DNA of 64,000 nt from assembly GCA_005406025.1 (NCBI GenBank), contig BGZK01000221.1, positions 434,001-498,000 of the forward strand, given 5' to 3'. Positions within the stretch are counted from its first letter, which is position 1. Every line of letters begins with the position of its first letter. The translations under genes and the position numbers were made by a program. Shown piece after piece: positions 23,260-35,880 of this stretch. The DNA comes from Eumeta japonica. Its lineage: Eukaryota; Arthropoda; Insecta; Lepidoptera; Psychidae. Below the pieces are notes generated by a model. It saw only the letters and a list, made by a program, of their open reading frames with translations, did no database searches and was not told where the DNA came from.

Positions 23260-25940
23260 ACACGGAAGTATAAGTGTTTTTACTATTTACAGATGTTTAC
23301 GTAGCTTATTTTGATAGCAAAATAATTGTCGAGTATAACAGGAAAAATAACAAGAGCTTTCGATAAGCCCATAAACGACTTAAATTAGTTTCAATTAATG
23401 TTCAATATTCGAACTGATTCATCGCACTTTGTTTTTATTATTTCACATCACATTTATATTACACATTACACTTTGATAGACATATTGCATTGACTTTTAA
23501 AAAAAATATCCTGAAAAATTTAATTAAAATAAAAGAAGGAAAAAATACTGAACACGTTTCTTTGCATCGGAAAACGTTTGCTGTTATGAAAGCGCAAACC
23601 GCCGTCCAATATGACTCCAGATTGTCGGATATTGCGGCCGCGGCCGGCGCTCTGCAAACTCGCCCTATTGTAGCCGCGCACACCCCGCAGTGGACAGCCG
23701 GCGGCGGCTCGAGTGGCCTATCACAAGATTTTATTTATTTACTGGTACAATTTTTGCAATCACAATTTGAACCGATTATATGCAATGCAAATTTCTACTG
23801 TAGGCTGAAATCCAAGAATGTACTCGGCGTGATTAATATCGCACTGTTATGACACACAAAAGAAAAGAAAAAAAAACGGAAAAAAGAACATAGAAAGGAA
23901 ATAAACATTAAGTGAATAAATATGTAGAAATAGATAATTAGGCATAAATAAATATTGATTTATTTTCATTCATTTACTTAGGGCCGAGAAGGTCAAATGA
24001 TAATTGTTTATGAATGGGGAGAATCTGTTGATAAAATCCTATAAGTCGATTTCGGAAATATCGCAAAGTTTAAAGCAGCGCGATCAGCTTTTATTCGCCT
24101 CATTTTGCAGTGAAACTTTATCTAATCAGCGATAGACATGCCCACTTGCGTAACAGGAGACGCGGTATCGATGTCAGGTTTGCACCATATGATAATATAT
24201 TTTTTAGTGATTTACATACAAAAATGTCGATTTCATTTATTCTAATTTAAACAAGGTATATGGATATTTTTGAACGAAATAATACATTAGTTCTCACAGA
24301 ATGAGAAATAGTTAAATATCAGTAGTAACTCTACTCATAAAAATATGAAAATTCTCCTTGTCATCTATATTTCTTACTATTTTCAAGGGTTTATGCGTTT
24401 TCGTTGTGTTGTCTTAAAACCATTAGTTTAAGAAGGATGACGGATTTTCTTTCGAGATCTTCGACTTTGGGGAAACTGTTAAGTATTACAATAACAGGAT
24501 TGCGAAAAAATACTTTTCCAACTTTTATGCCATTTTTTTATTTTATTTACTGTGTATTTAAGTGAGTTAAATAAGAAAGAGACAAACTTTAAACGTTAAG
24601 CCCTACACTAAATTCGAAAATTTTGGCACTGAAACACTAGTGACATTGAATATATTTTGACATTGACATTGCGTAAGATTCGTAATGAAACAGATTAGTA
24701 TCCTTAAATGACGAAGCATGCTAAAAGGAAATACGTATTTATATTTCCTACATATTATAGTTGCTGTACGTTAATAAACACTTGCAACACTGAATATTTG
24801 CTTAAACTTTGCGTTTTTTATTTTGGAAAGTTTAAAAAGAAATACGTTTATTTTGAAATATTGACGAATATAAACCGCCGTATTTTAGCGACATAATGTT
24901 AGCCCGAAAATTTCACCACACGACCCATAACCGGAATATCGTTCGAGTGAAGTACTAGATTAATATGTAACTGGCTCTTCTGCCACAGCATCCGTGCACC
25001 TAATCCACGTACCTTTGCGAGCTCTCCGACAACATTACAACTCGATGCCACATCTAATCGGCCGATGATCTCTTACAAATAATGTGGCCGAGAAGGAGGA
25101 AAATGTGATGTATGCCACTCGATCGGAGGTACAATAAGCGTTTCGTTGTTGCCTGCAATGCGTGGTCTTGAAGAAGAAAAAAGAAACAGAGGGTGTTGTT
25201 TAAAATCTACTTACGCAGTAAAATATAATGTAATATAAAATAATGTAATTCTAACATTATGACGATATTGCAGTGACGATATCGCAGGCGAGGAGAAAGA
25301 AATTCTCGAAGAAACTCGAAAAAAAAAACTTACCCTCGCTGTGAGGAAGGAATTGTGCTGTACACGGTTATATTATAATTCACATTTCTTTTTATTCACA
25401 GTCGCATTACTATCTCTCTCTTTATAATGTTATTTAAAACATAAGTTATCATTACCACTTGTGAATATTGAAGTGTTGTCTATCTAGAAGCGCTGAACAA
25501 ACTCCTAAGATAAGCAATTGACTAGCGAAATTGTACAAAGGTTTTCAATTACGTTGAAAATAATTGTAATGAGGTTATAGCAGTCCCGAAATAAAAGATT
25601 TGATTTTTTTTCTTGTTTATATATCAATATATCAAAATTATTGAAGTAAATCATCAACGACGACAGTGTTTGAATATGTTAAATAGACTTAACTCTATAC
25701 TTACATAAACGTTATTGTGACGACTTTGAAGCGTAAAATTGAAGTATTTCTCACTATAATTTTTTTGAGATAGACCTACATAACTAACCTTGGTTACCTC
25801 GTATCCGCGATGTCGCCATCGAGACATTATTCATACACTATAGCGGTCAAGCTCGCTGTCTTCTATTAAGTCAATTGTAATAGATATATGCATATTTTTT
25901 AATATTATGTATTTACTTTACATTATATTATTATCCTTGT
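23260..25940. other. Spacer with GC-richer patches (23620-23710, 24905-25135)
   Basis: AT-rich apart from two patches. The first contains GATATTGCGGCCGCGGCCGG; the second is a balanced block (CCACGTACCTTTGCGAGCTC and neighbours) without repeat signals. The frame 23490-23852 (plus, 120 aa) spans the first patch, but its Lys-rich start and lack of motif do not support a gene. Confidence 0.4.
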
Positions 25941-25944
25941 GAAT

Positions 25945-26464
25945 AATCTAATATTACAAATGTGAAAGTTTGTATGTTTGGACGTTTGGATGTTTGTCAT
26001 TCGATCACGTAAAAAATAGTGAATGTATTTTGATTAAACTTATAATAGAAAAGCTTATTGATTCATCAGAACATATAGGCTAATTTATAAAGATGCTAAC
26101 TTTGACCGCGACTTCACTTACGTGAACGTAAAGCGAATTCTTTATTTATGGGAATTAGTTATTGATAACAGCAGCATTCAAGGTCAAGTTCAGAATCGGT
26201 TCCGTATTAGAATCAGGAGCAGGATCGTAATCGGGATTAAGAACGTTAGCTAGATCTTTCACTGTAATAAAAATTAACATGCGTTTTTGATGTAAGAGTG
26301 TGGGTTTCTTTAAGATTATTTCGCGAGATTGAATCAAATGCAGAACGGAACCCGAATCAAGAACGGGACCGAGATTGAGATAATGCTTGACAACGAGATC
26401 GGTCCATATAAAATGAAGGAATCCATCCCGTGCACACGCAGGCGGAGCGGCGGGCGAAAGCTAG
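25945..26464 (+). mobile_element. Composite repeat with hexamer array, copy 1
   Basis: The left part (AATATTACAAATGTGAAAG-like start, TTTGTATGTTTGGACG, then ACATATAGGCTAATTTATA) and the right end (CGGCGGGCGAAAGCTAGT) follow the pattern of a very common lepidopteran repeat. In the middle are two degenerate hexamer arrays, about 26180-26250 and 26340-26390 (units such as GGGACC-GAGATT-GAGATA). Copies or parts lie at 32690-33225, 41640-41900, 42470-42620, 46739-47240 and 51570-51870. Confidence 0.7.
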
Positions 26465-28290
26465 TGTCTATATAAATCATTGTGTTGCATAAACAAAAAT
26501 CTTAATAGACAGGTCTGTCTGTTTGGTAAATGCGATTCAAAACGTATTCATTTTAAAAAATGGCGAAGTTTTAAAATTATTGCCCACATTATTATGATTG
26601 CGCCACAAATATTTATCGAATTGTCTGATTGTCTCGCGTTGTTGAGTAAAATGTAAGCCCTTTTTATTGTTTCATCGATGAAAGGGTTTATTTTTTCGAA
26701 GAATTTATAAATGCAGTTTACGTACCTCTTGTAGAATGTCAACTTTCTTATGTGCATAAAGACGGCAGCGTTTTAATATTTCCACGAGAATTTCCATTCG
26801 TTTCTGAATACCAATAGAAACTTGTCTATTGCACCGACACATGGTCGGTCATAGCCGTGCCGCCGTATCCATAGTCGCATATCTGTAAATAGTAGATTAA
26901 GCTTACTTATAAATTATTTTTCTCGCACTATAAATAAACTAATGATATAACTTCGTACTCATTATATCCGACTACGCGTATTATAATTCAAAACTAGGAT
27001 CGTGGTACACGCAAATTCGACGACCTTCGATATAACAAGCCACCCTTCACTTTCGTCGGAATACGGAGAGGTTACAGTATAACATGTACTTACAAAGTGG
27101 CCGGCCGCACCACGTCACTCGCGCTAGGGTGTGGGGGTAACGCCGGGAGCGGTTGTGCGCTTGCGTTGATACGCAACACAAAATAAGCTTCTAACATGCC
27201 ACGAAATAATTGTTGCGTATTTAATTGTCTGAATTCGTCTTTTACGAATTTTAGTTAATGTTTCCAAAGAGCTATTTCGTTATTTTCATACAGAATATTA
27301 AAAAAAAAGGTGATAATTTTCTATATACATATATTTTTTCTTCCCTTTGTCCATGTTTTCTCAAAGAAATAGTTCAATAAGCTTTTCTTACAAATGAGTA
27401 TTATTTTTATCCATTAAAATTCAATAACAATTGCAATAGACGAAAATATTTTTCAGTTACCATATTTATATAATTATATATACTATTAATACATACATAA
27501 TAATGATAATTCGTAATTGAGGAATTTCATATTGATTAATTTTTAGGGCTCTGTACTTAACAAATAACTTATAGTAATCACTTCATTGTTCTTCTGTCCG
27601 TCCGTTCGTCCATCTATCTGTCTGTCAAGACCATTTTTCTAGATATTATGTTGAAATTATCATTAAATACTTGAACCTGTAGAAAATCAGCTTCTAGTCA
27701 AGACAATAAAGAAAAATATATGACCAATTTTGCTGTATATTTTGACTCTCGCAAATAAATCAAAAGGTATAAGGTACGCCTCTCGTTGACGTCAAATCAA
27801 GAAATTTGACTAGAAACGAAGTTTCACAGCACAAAGAAAGGAAAAATCTAATCATCGTTAAGTAATAGTTATATCATTTAATTTGTTTTTTTTGCGATTA
27901 TATTAATATTCGCAGTTGGAGTATAAATCGTATAATGTAGACTGGTAAATGAGAAAAAAAATTTATGTCTTCTCGCTTTGAAAATTAAATGTTTCCAATT
28001 CGGATATTATAAATTTCTCTTTTACGAGTGATTTTATATTCGCCATTGTCCGGTTTTTTATTTACTTTTAAGTATCTTTTTATAAGAGAGGGACAAGGAA
28101 AAGAAAGAAGAATTCTTGGATCTCGTTATATTTCGTCTAGTAATTTAATAATTTTATCATCATTCACCAATTTAATTATGTAGAAAGAATGGTGCGTTCA
28201 CGTTTTTACACTTTAATACAGATTTATTTTGATCACATTTTTGCGTTGCGGCGCTAACCCTATTGCGGTTTAGTGTGGTTAGATGATCAT
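26465..28290. other. Spacer; GC-richer block 27000-27180; GGTTCC-type repeat 27541-27640
   Basis: The block 27000-27180 is CpG-rich (GCGCTAGGGTGTGGGGGTAA within it) and could be regulatory. At 27541-27640 the series TTTTAGGGCTCTGTAC .. CTGTCCGTCCGTTCGTCC is the reverse-orientation relative of the repeat at 19515-19622. No gene was seen. Confidence 0.5.
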
Positions 28291-28295
28291 CATGC

Positions 28296-28460
28296 GTACG
28301 AGTACAACGCACGAAACTCTGCCGCTCTGAATTGCCTGTGAATGATCCATTGTGCAGGCACACCGCTTCCCGACCCTTCCTTCTTCTCCTCTGCGTTCCT
28401 ATTTTACGCTATTGCGACGCTTTCGTGAACTTTACAGCGACAGAATTTTGAATTATTATA
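28296..28460 (-). mobile_element. MITE-like element, copy 1
   Basis: The region 28370-28456 (GCGTTCCTATTTTACGCTAT .. CAGCGACAGAATTTTG) is the reverse complement of 53752-53830 with few changes, and 28296-28324 (GTACAACGCACGAAACTCTG) corresponds to the other end of that element. The two ends are inverted copies of one another, as in a MITE. This copy has a longer spacer and a more diverged outer end than the copy at 53.7 kb. Confidence 0.7.
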
Positions 28461-29790
28461 GTGGGTGTATATACCGCAGAACATGTGAGGAAACCATCTC
28501 ATCAGATCTCATTTGCATTGTACGTGCGATTCGACAGTAGTAGTTTATCTGGTCGCGCTGATTACAATGTGATCTTATCTTTTCTCTGTCACCGCTGTTA
28601 AACTAACTTTGAAGTGTGAAATGACTGTATTATCTTAGTGTGTGTGTGTGAGCGGACTGTCTTAGCGTGCGGGTTTGTATGACGATGACATGTCTATTTC
28701 AAATATTATATTAATGTGTCTATGGCTACGCGTATGTATTCGTTGTAACCCGAGGACACGCGTACCCGGAACTTACAGGCCGTACGCGGCTTCACATGAC
28801 TTACTGTACTTATATTGTTAGAGTTCACACAATATACGCCAAGGCGTGGCCTTGATGTTACCACTCTGATGATACAGCGCCCCACATACCTTGATTATAT
28901 ATTTTTTTTATATATGTACCTAATTTTAATTTAAAAAAAAAATTCAATATTTTAACTATATTGTTAATATTAAAATTGTTTCAGTACAGAGTTGATAAAC
29001 GGCAATGACTCGCCAAAAAGCAATATAAATGAGTAATTACGTCGTTGTGAGCGGCGCGCACGTGCGGCCGGTAGGCATCGCCGGCGCCGGCGACGCCCGT
29101 AGAACGTAATTCTTTTCAGAAACAACAGAAACTGTTCCGAATACTGAAAATACAGTTGGGTTATAAACTGGATATGGAATATGAATTATACTGGACAGCA
29201 CGAAATTCCCTCGAGTAAAATGATTTAAGATTAAGGTTATTCACGGGGAAATGTGATTACCTATTTTGCTCGTTACGATTTGTGTTAAAATATAATTTGT
29301 AAAATGCAAGAAATTTTATTGAAAAATCCTGATCTCTGTTAATTTGACGATTATTAATGTTTAGATTATTGTCTAAATATCTAACAGTCGATTACAATCA
29401 GAACATCTAATTAATGAAAAATGTAGTTGAAGTTACAAGTTGAAGAAGAAGAAAGGAAGTTGAAGTAAAAGTTTTATTTGAATAAAATCGATAATAATCC
29501 CACTCGTTGATGTATGTGTATTGTAATATAAGAGTAAATATTTTGTTTGCAGAAAAGTAAATTTATTATCTAATGATTTAGAAATGGAAATTTTTAAAAT
29601 TGAGAACCAGCCACCCTTATTTTTCAATCAAATTTTCTACAATTCAACTCTGTAGTATTTGGCAATAGTTGATATATAGTTGTATAAAAGTGTCAAAAAC
29701 AATTTTCAAAACTCCAACTTTGTATATCTATACCACGATCCATCGATCATTATAAAATTGGTTGCCTGTAAAGTCGGTATACGGGCGAAA
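28461..29790. other. Spacer with a GC-rich patch at 29040-29110
   Basis: AT-rich apart from the short patch that includes GCATCGCCGGCGCCGGCGAC. No gene was seen. The frame 29433-29627 (minus) is Lys/Phe-rich and carries no motif. Confidence 0.45.
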
Positions 29791-29795
29791 GTTTT

Positions 29796-30211
29796 ACGTG
29801 ACAACGACTTTGAATGGTAAAATCATTTTAATGTGAATATTCATTCGTATAGTAGGAAGAAGGATGAAATAATAGTAACAATTTAAAACATTTATTTATA
29901 CAAAGAATTATATTTAAAACATTAATTTATACAAAGAATCTCGCACTGAATTTCATATTAACAAAATTTTATTTTACCTTTACACATACATACGTATTTA
30001 TATACAAATATACATACAATAACTTGCAATACATTTGCAAGCTGCACTAATTCTCTAGTGCTGCGCGCGCGGCAGACCGATCATAGTTGAGTGGGAGAGA
30101 GCAAGGCATTCGGCGGGCCTCTCTCGTTCGGTGACTCATCGTAACGTTACCGAGCGTTACACTTTTCATAAGTGACTCCCAGCCGCAACCTAATTTAAGA
30201 CGTTGTCACGT
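29796..30211. mobile_element. Short element with ACGTGACAACG inverted ends
   Basis: The core ACGTGACAACG at 29796-29806 is repeated in inverted form at 30201-30211, and the flanking bases are similar too (GTTTTACGTGACAACG against TTTTGACGTGACAACG). The 416-bp interior is non-coding, with a GC-rich part (30055-30190) and an AT-rich part. It fits a non-autonomous DNA element or a solo LTR; no target-site duplication is obvious. Confidence 0.5.
29881..29940. repeat. Tandem 30-bp duplication
   Basis: The unit ATTTAAAACATTTATTTATA.. (29881-29909) is repeated at 29912-29939 with one or two changes and a period of about 30. It lies inside the element with ACGTGACAACG ends. Confidence 0.85.
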
Positions 30212-30483
30212 CAAAAAATTGTTTATTTGTAGCATAATTCATTATTTGTAAAGAGGAATCTTGTTCATTGTGTAGGATATATATTACTTACACTGTAGAA
30301 AAAAAACAAGGACGAAAGTAATGCAAAAACGAAATATTTTGGAACGAAATCTTCAAAATTTTTAGATACGTGTTTGCGTTATCGACCGCAAAAAAGATAT
30401 TTTTAATTCATATCTAATTATCGGACCCACAGACCTATTTCTGTTTTGCGTTATATCATTCGGAACGGGTGTCTGCAATCACG

Positions 30484-30485
<2 letters not shown>

Positions 30486-30534
<49 letters not shown>

Positions 30535-30572
30535 TGCGCGTGCGCGTGCGTGTGCGTGTATGTATATATCCA
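30486..30572. repeat. Compound (AT)n and (GCGT)n microsatellite
   Basis: About 45 bp of alternating AT (30486-30531) is followed by a GT/GC-rich purine-pyrimidine run (TGCATGCGCGTGCGCGTGCG) up to 30560. The two parts form one alternating purine-pyrimidine tract, a sequence type known to favour Z-DNA. Confidence 0.95.
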
Positions 30573-30599
30573 TTTCTCGTCACATCATCCAAATAAAGG

Positions 30600-31150
30600 A
30601 ATTACCACCGCCACTTCGAATTTCCTACGGGGGTGTGCCTCGCGGCCCGTAGCAGGCCACTTCCACCGTTTGAAGTATATTTCAACCCTCGCTTCGACTT
30701 TAAAACCTTTATTCCCTATACAGCTGCAAGTAATATCTAGTTGCGTGGGTGTAGTTACCGACTCGGCCGCCGACTACTATTTATTAGTGAACGCGTAGCA
30801 GTGACGTCAGTACACCCCTCCACCCTATTTTCGTGTGTCAAGGTGAGACACGAATTACGATTAAAAGCCATTAGCGTGTATTAAGAAATAACATTTAGTC
30901 GGAAAGCTCGGTTTTTCCGGCGTAGACCTTTTTCGACAGCCGTAGTTATTTTGTAAATACGTAACTCGGTATTTTTTGGTGGCATTAATGATTAATTATT
31001 CGTGTAACTATCGTAGAGGCGATAGCGGGCGAGCGGTCGTTGGCGCATTATTTTCGGCATTCTGACGACGGGCGAAATAACCGATGGATTTTTCACTCGA
31101 GGCAGATTAAACCATTCGATCTGTGCCTCCGCGCATTAGGCCTTCGATCC
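30600..31150. other. GC-richer island
   Basis: A long balanced block with CpGs, for example GGGTGTGCCTCGCGGCCCGT near 30632 and GCGATAGCGGGCGAGCGGTC near 31018, with ATTAATGATTAATTATTCG-like homeodomain-type sites between. It has no repeat signature. I read it as a candidate enhancer or similar conserved element. Confidence 0.45.
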
Positions 31151-31718
31151 TATGTATTTATTTTCTTATTATTATAAGTATCTTAAAGGTGAAAACGCTC
31201 GTTATTAATCCTCCAAATGCCACCAAGGAAGGTTCAAAGTCGATCTGTAATAAAAAAGAGGGTATGAGTTTGTGGAAGGGTTTATACCCCTTCAGTGAGT
31301 GATATAAGCCTGCAGACAGAGACAAGCGGCAAATCGTTTTTATTTCTATGAACCCTAACGCGATAATCTGCTAGATATTCGTCAAATAAATTAAAATTTT
31401 CCATTCCCTAAATATAAGAATGATAAGTGTATGTGGTTGACTTTGGCTAATGAAATGTCACGTGATCCAGAAAAGCTTGGAGAAAAAAGAAAAAAAGAAG
31501 GAAAGCGAAGAAAAGCGATAGAAAATGTGGTGAATCGACTTTTATTTTTAGTTAATTTTAATTTTTATTTTTGAAACAGTTTTCATTAACAGAAATCTTG
31601 TTACAGAACTTGTTCAGGCTCGTGTGCATGATCACCAAAGAAGCCTTAAACGGTTCATAGCATTGATTTGAAACTTTATAGTATATATATTTAGCTCGGG
31701 ACAGAATCCGTTTACGTT
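31151..31718. other. Spacer, no gene seen
   Basis: No feature is supported; a purine-rich run lies at about 31478-31520. Confidence 0.5.
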
Positions 31719-31719
31719 T

Positions 31720-31948
31720 GTTACTCTCATTTGCAATAGTTAACTGTTAAAGTTGAAAAGTAAACATGTCGAAATATCGGTAATCTTAGAGATATCGACG
31801 CTTGTGACATTAATTTAAAGTCACAAGTGTCAATACCTTTAAGACTAATTTAGTCAACTGCCAATTGTGACGATAAAACAACGTATTTTGATGTGTTTAG
31901 TTTTTAACTTTAACAGTTCACAGTTAATTATTTCAAACGAGAATTTGA
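31720..31948. mobile_element. Foldback (MITE-like) element, about 230 bp
   Basis: The two halves are imperfect inverted copies. Outer parts: 31722-31775 (CTCTCATTTGCAAT .. TAACTGTTAAAGTTG) against 31883-31948 (CAACGTATTTTG .. TTTAACTTTAACAGTTCACAG .. AAACGAGAAT). Inner parts: 31778-31808 against 31820-31850, ending in the 12-bp perfect pair GACGCTTGTGAC / GTCACAAGTGTC with one wobble position. The right half has about 35 extra bases (31851-31882). No coding sequence is inside. Confidence 0.75.
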
Positions 31949-31949
31949 A

Positions 31950-32688
31950 GCACACCGCTGATAATATCGGATTTTATTTTATACCCACGTCCAACTTCTG
32001 AACTGTCGTAATTTTAATCGTGACCTGGTGGTACAATTACAGCCGTTTAGATAAAGGCATCGATTTTAATTTTATCTAGGTACTAGTTAAATAGAATTGT
32101 TTAGTAGAGGTTTCGGCGACCACTAAAATGGAATTATTAAAATAATTGTCAAAACCATTTTCGGAAATTGAATAAATATCAAAAAATGTATTACTATTAA
32201 ACAATGACTTTTTTTACGTTCGGTGATGAATATGTAAAATGTAGGTCGCGCTCGATTTATGTGGCATTAGATGAGTCATTAAAAGATAAGAATGAGAAAA
32301 TCTCTGTTGAAAATCGAGAAAATCTCTAAATTCCTAACATGCTTTTTGGATATTCACCATTTTAATTAGATTCTGTAGGGCCAATCTCAAAAAATTGCTT
32401 GTATTATTTTTTATGTTACACCTTTTTATCATTTGCAGTCAAAGTTTTTTTTTTAAGATTTTTTTATACTTCTTTTTCTCGTTAATTGCATGGACTGACA
32501 ACCAACGGTCACTATGTAATGGTTGAGAATTATGTGAAGTTAAAATTAACCATCGTCCAAAAACCATGAAAAAGCACAAATTCAAGCTAAGACCTTTCCG
32601 ATACATATAATAAAATATTATAATCCAATGTGTCTGTACACTAAAGGTTTCTATGAAAGATGGAGAGGAGACGATAAAATAAAGGTAA
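31950..32688. other. AT-rich spacer, no gene seen
   Basis: No feature is supported. Confidence 0.55.
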
Positions 32689-32689
32689 T

Positions 32690-33225
32690 GTAACAGGAAA
32701 AAAACGATTTTTGAATTTTTGTCTGTTGGCGCACTTCTCTCAAGTTACAGAATGGATTTTAATGCGATTTTTAAGGTTAGATAGAGCTTGGCTTGGAGCA
32801 GAATATAGATTTTATATAATGGAAATCGGACGTCAGGAAAAAACTTATCGTTATATAAAGACGTAGGCTGATAAAATAGAAAGAAAATAATAATGCTAGG
32901 CTCAAGAAAGCTAAGAAAACGTCATACTACAAAAGAATAACAACGTTCAAAAGAAAAAATAAGCAAAAACCTACACCCTACCTTTTCTGATTATGACGCT
33001 TTGGACTTATTAAAAAACTGGGAAAAATTGAGATTGGGACCGGATTTGAAATTGATTCTGAGATCGGAATTAGAATCAAGAACGTGAGTGGGATTGAAAT
33101 AAGAAATTGATACTACCGTGACCATAATGGAAAGCGGGGACGAGATTGCTATGACGGCAAAATCAATCTTCGATTTTTGGCAATTAACAATTGACAAAAA
33201 ATCAATCAAACCAAAACCCATATTA
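32690..33225 (+). mobile_element. Hexamer-array repeat, copy 2
   Basis: The block 32750-32815 (TTTAATGCGATTTTTAAGGT .. GAGCTTGGCTTGGAGCAGAA) matches 47150-47200 on the other strand. It is followed at 33005-33130 by the degenerate array (GATTGGGACCGGATTTGAAA, GATCGGAATTAGAATCAAGA). The minus-strand frame 32991-33221 through the array carries a chance peptide DSNSDLRINFKSGPNLNF that resembles those of the other copies. Confidence 0.7.
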
Positions 33226-33229
33226 TCCT

Positions 33230-34195
33230 ATAGATATGTTGCAGATGAAATATATTTTATTCTCTTAATTATATAATTATTACATATACGTGACCACGAT
33301 AGTCTGTTTAAATGTACTTTTGAGTTCATGATTTAAGCGCGTCTTTCAATAATAATGTAACTTTTAATATTAATCCAAAAACAACTGTTGGGATATTAAT
33401 GGCCAGCAGGAAAATAACAATAAAGCAATATGTTGATCGCAAACTAGAAAAATCAGCATTATCGTTGCGACTGTAGCGTTGTTATTCAAACATCATTTTG
33501 CGGTTAGTTAACCTTCTATGGGCATTAATTTCGTTAGTTTATCCTTATTTTGGAAGATAACCTAAAAATATGAATAATTGACGATTCATATTTTTAGGTT
33601 CCGAACCTAATTAAGCAAAAAATTGACTCTACGCGGCTGTCAGTGTGTCTTACAGACATTTTATTCAGAAATCGTTACACCGGAAAATCTTGAAATATGA
33701 AATAGTTATGTGACATGTTGACTCACACATGATCCGATACTGAGTTTTTAAAGAGAATCACGAACAAATTACAGGGAAATCAAAGAGTAAATTTTTATTA
33801 TTTCAAGTGAGCATTTTTTCAAACTTTTTTAACATCTTTGCTTAATTTTTGGGTAGTATTTATAAACGTTCAAAACTTGACCGTTCTTTCTCTATCTCCG
33901 AAATTTTTAATCCCAAAAATCTAAAATTACCACGGTCAGTGCAGTTTTATCAATACTTTACAGGAAAATCTCACGGATTGAAACGAGTTTCGAGAAAAGT
34001 CGGAAACACATTTTTTTAATATCCTTATGTTCGTTATTTCTATAAAATATTTAGGTAAAAATATCGTTTAAATATTAAATAGTCACAATTTCTAGCTTGG
34101 ACTTCTTATACTTATTAATTGAACTCAGATGTCCAGTTGTCCTACGTTTCATTACCGCTTTTCAACCACAACATATTTTAACATGCTCTCACTCG
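33230..34195. other. AT-rich spacer with GGTTCC-type repeat at 33588-33720
   Basis: At 33588 the end TTTTTAGGTTCCGAACCTAA begins a copy of the repeat that ends GGAACCCTAA on the other strand (see 19515). Otherwise the stretch is AT-rich without a gene. Confidence 0.5.
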
Positions 34196-34199
34196 TCAG

Positions 34200-34560
34200 A
34201 ACGTCGCGATCAATGTAAGGATTCATTAAAAATTAACAGAAGTAAAGCGCGCACGCAACCTTTGCGTGATGATTCGTCAAACGGACCAAGAAGGCACCCG
34301 CGGCGTCGTCCCCGCCCGGGGAAGGCCGGACCGGCCTGCCGATCCGATTACACCATTTCATTATTCAACGCGACACGCACTCTACTCCGCCTAAATAGGT
34401 TGTAACGCGCCCCTCCTCCGGCGCAACGAGGACGGTAATTGTCGTTAAATTTTAATTCGACGCCCGCATTACGTGTTTATTTCACGACGCGACGTAATAC
34501 GAGCTGGTGCCGGAGGTTGCGGTGTGAAATGTCGGTGTCGGTGACGCGATCCCTTCTCTT
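34200..34560. other. GC-rich island
   Basis: A strongly GC- and CpG-rich block (GCGTCGTCCCCGCCCGGGGA near 34305) that shades into TTAAATTTTAATTCGACGCC and CGCGACGTAATACG. The Arg/Pro-rich frame 34097-34405 is most likely a composition effect. Candidate conserved regulatory element. Confidence 0.45.
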
Positions 34561-35880
34561 GCCGGACGGTAGATCGGATTCATTCTCTTCCAATTTTTTT
34601 TTTTCAAAATTCCTGGCAACTGCTCTTTCCAGCCAACCTCGTTTTCCTTTCTCTGACGATTTTCGTACAAATAAAATTATCAAACCTGAGAACAATGATG
34701 ATAATATACATATGCGTGAACAATTTGTTTACTACGGCATCAAAGATGATAATAATGTAAATTTATAAATATTTAAATAAACAAATTAAAGCTGTTTACT
34801 CTTAGTGTTTTGAGAATACAAACAATACTAAGTAATAAATGCTGCATCCTGTTAGGCACGTTAGCTCATCTCGGTCCGTATCATGCGTTCTTTCCCATCG
34901 CTACCTTTTTCCTTGCCAAATGCGTTTACTTATAAGTGACGTGACTCAGCTCGCTTAGTGTCTCATTTTTCGCTGCAATATATACCATGTTGTTGAAATT
35001 TATATCAGTACTTCTATTTCTTCGACTTTTATATTTACTTTGCCTTTCTGTTAGTGTAACAGACTCGATATCTCTACGAGATGGTTTTTATGTATAATGA
35101 TGGTTATTGTTGGTATATTGTTATCGTTTAATTGCTAACAAAAGATGATTCGCCCTGTCTTCCGACTTATTAGAAAGTAGCGTGCACTTAAAAATATAAC
35201 GAATGTCATACTCCACAACAAGCGATTCAGTTATTCACAATAGTTTTACTTGATTACAATCACACCTGTATTATGGCGTTTGTTTACACGAGCATTCTGT
35301 GATGTCGTGTCACCAGACCGGACGATAGAACTGTTCAATAATTATGTCATGAGAATTAATTGAAGTTTGTGTCTTCGTTTGCACGGTTTTTAACGTAACA
35401 TGTTAATTTTTGTAGCATAATCATCTTTAACTAATACAATAACCTAACCTAACTGAAAAAATGCAGTCGTATAGTGACAATCTATATTGACCGCGTATTG
35501 ATCATTCTACTACAGGGATGTATACTTGAGATTATATAGAATTAGTTTTCGCCTGAGACTATAAAGAGCGAATACCGTTACTCGTATTTTCAATTCTAAT
35601 ACACTTTCGCTTCTGCCGTTGTATCTTTTCCCCTTTCGATATTTCCCATCGTAGCTCCATTTCGTTTTGATTAAAATCAATTCTGAAAACAATGGCACCT
35701 TATTGATCATTTAGCGGTGTGGAAGAACATCACGTCTAATCACTACAGAAGGCCCTTTTTTCTCCCATTCATGCGTCGCTATTGAACTATTTTGACACAG
35801 ATATAGGATACATTGTTGATTTAGATTTAATGATGATAATTTAAGAATGATACTTGTTTAAAAAAAATGTTGTTGTAAAT
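34561..35880. other. Spacer, no gene seen
   Basis: No gene, repeat family or RNA is supported. A short TAACCTAACCTAAC run at about 35441-35454 is too short to be a telomeric array. Confidence 0.5.

Noticed and set aside
34097..34405. Arg/Pro-rich 102-codon frame
   Set aside because: Half AT-rich, half GC-rich DNA read through; composition shifts inside the frame and no domain is present.
35441..35454. TAACCTAACCTAAC, like the insect telomere repeat TTAGG
   Set aside because: Fewer than three units; too short to be an interstitial telomere array.
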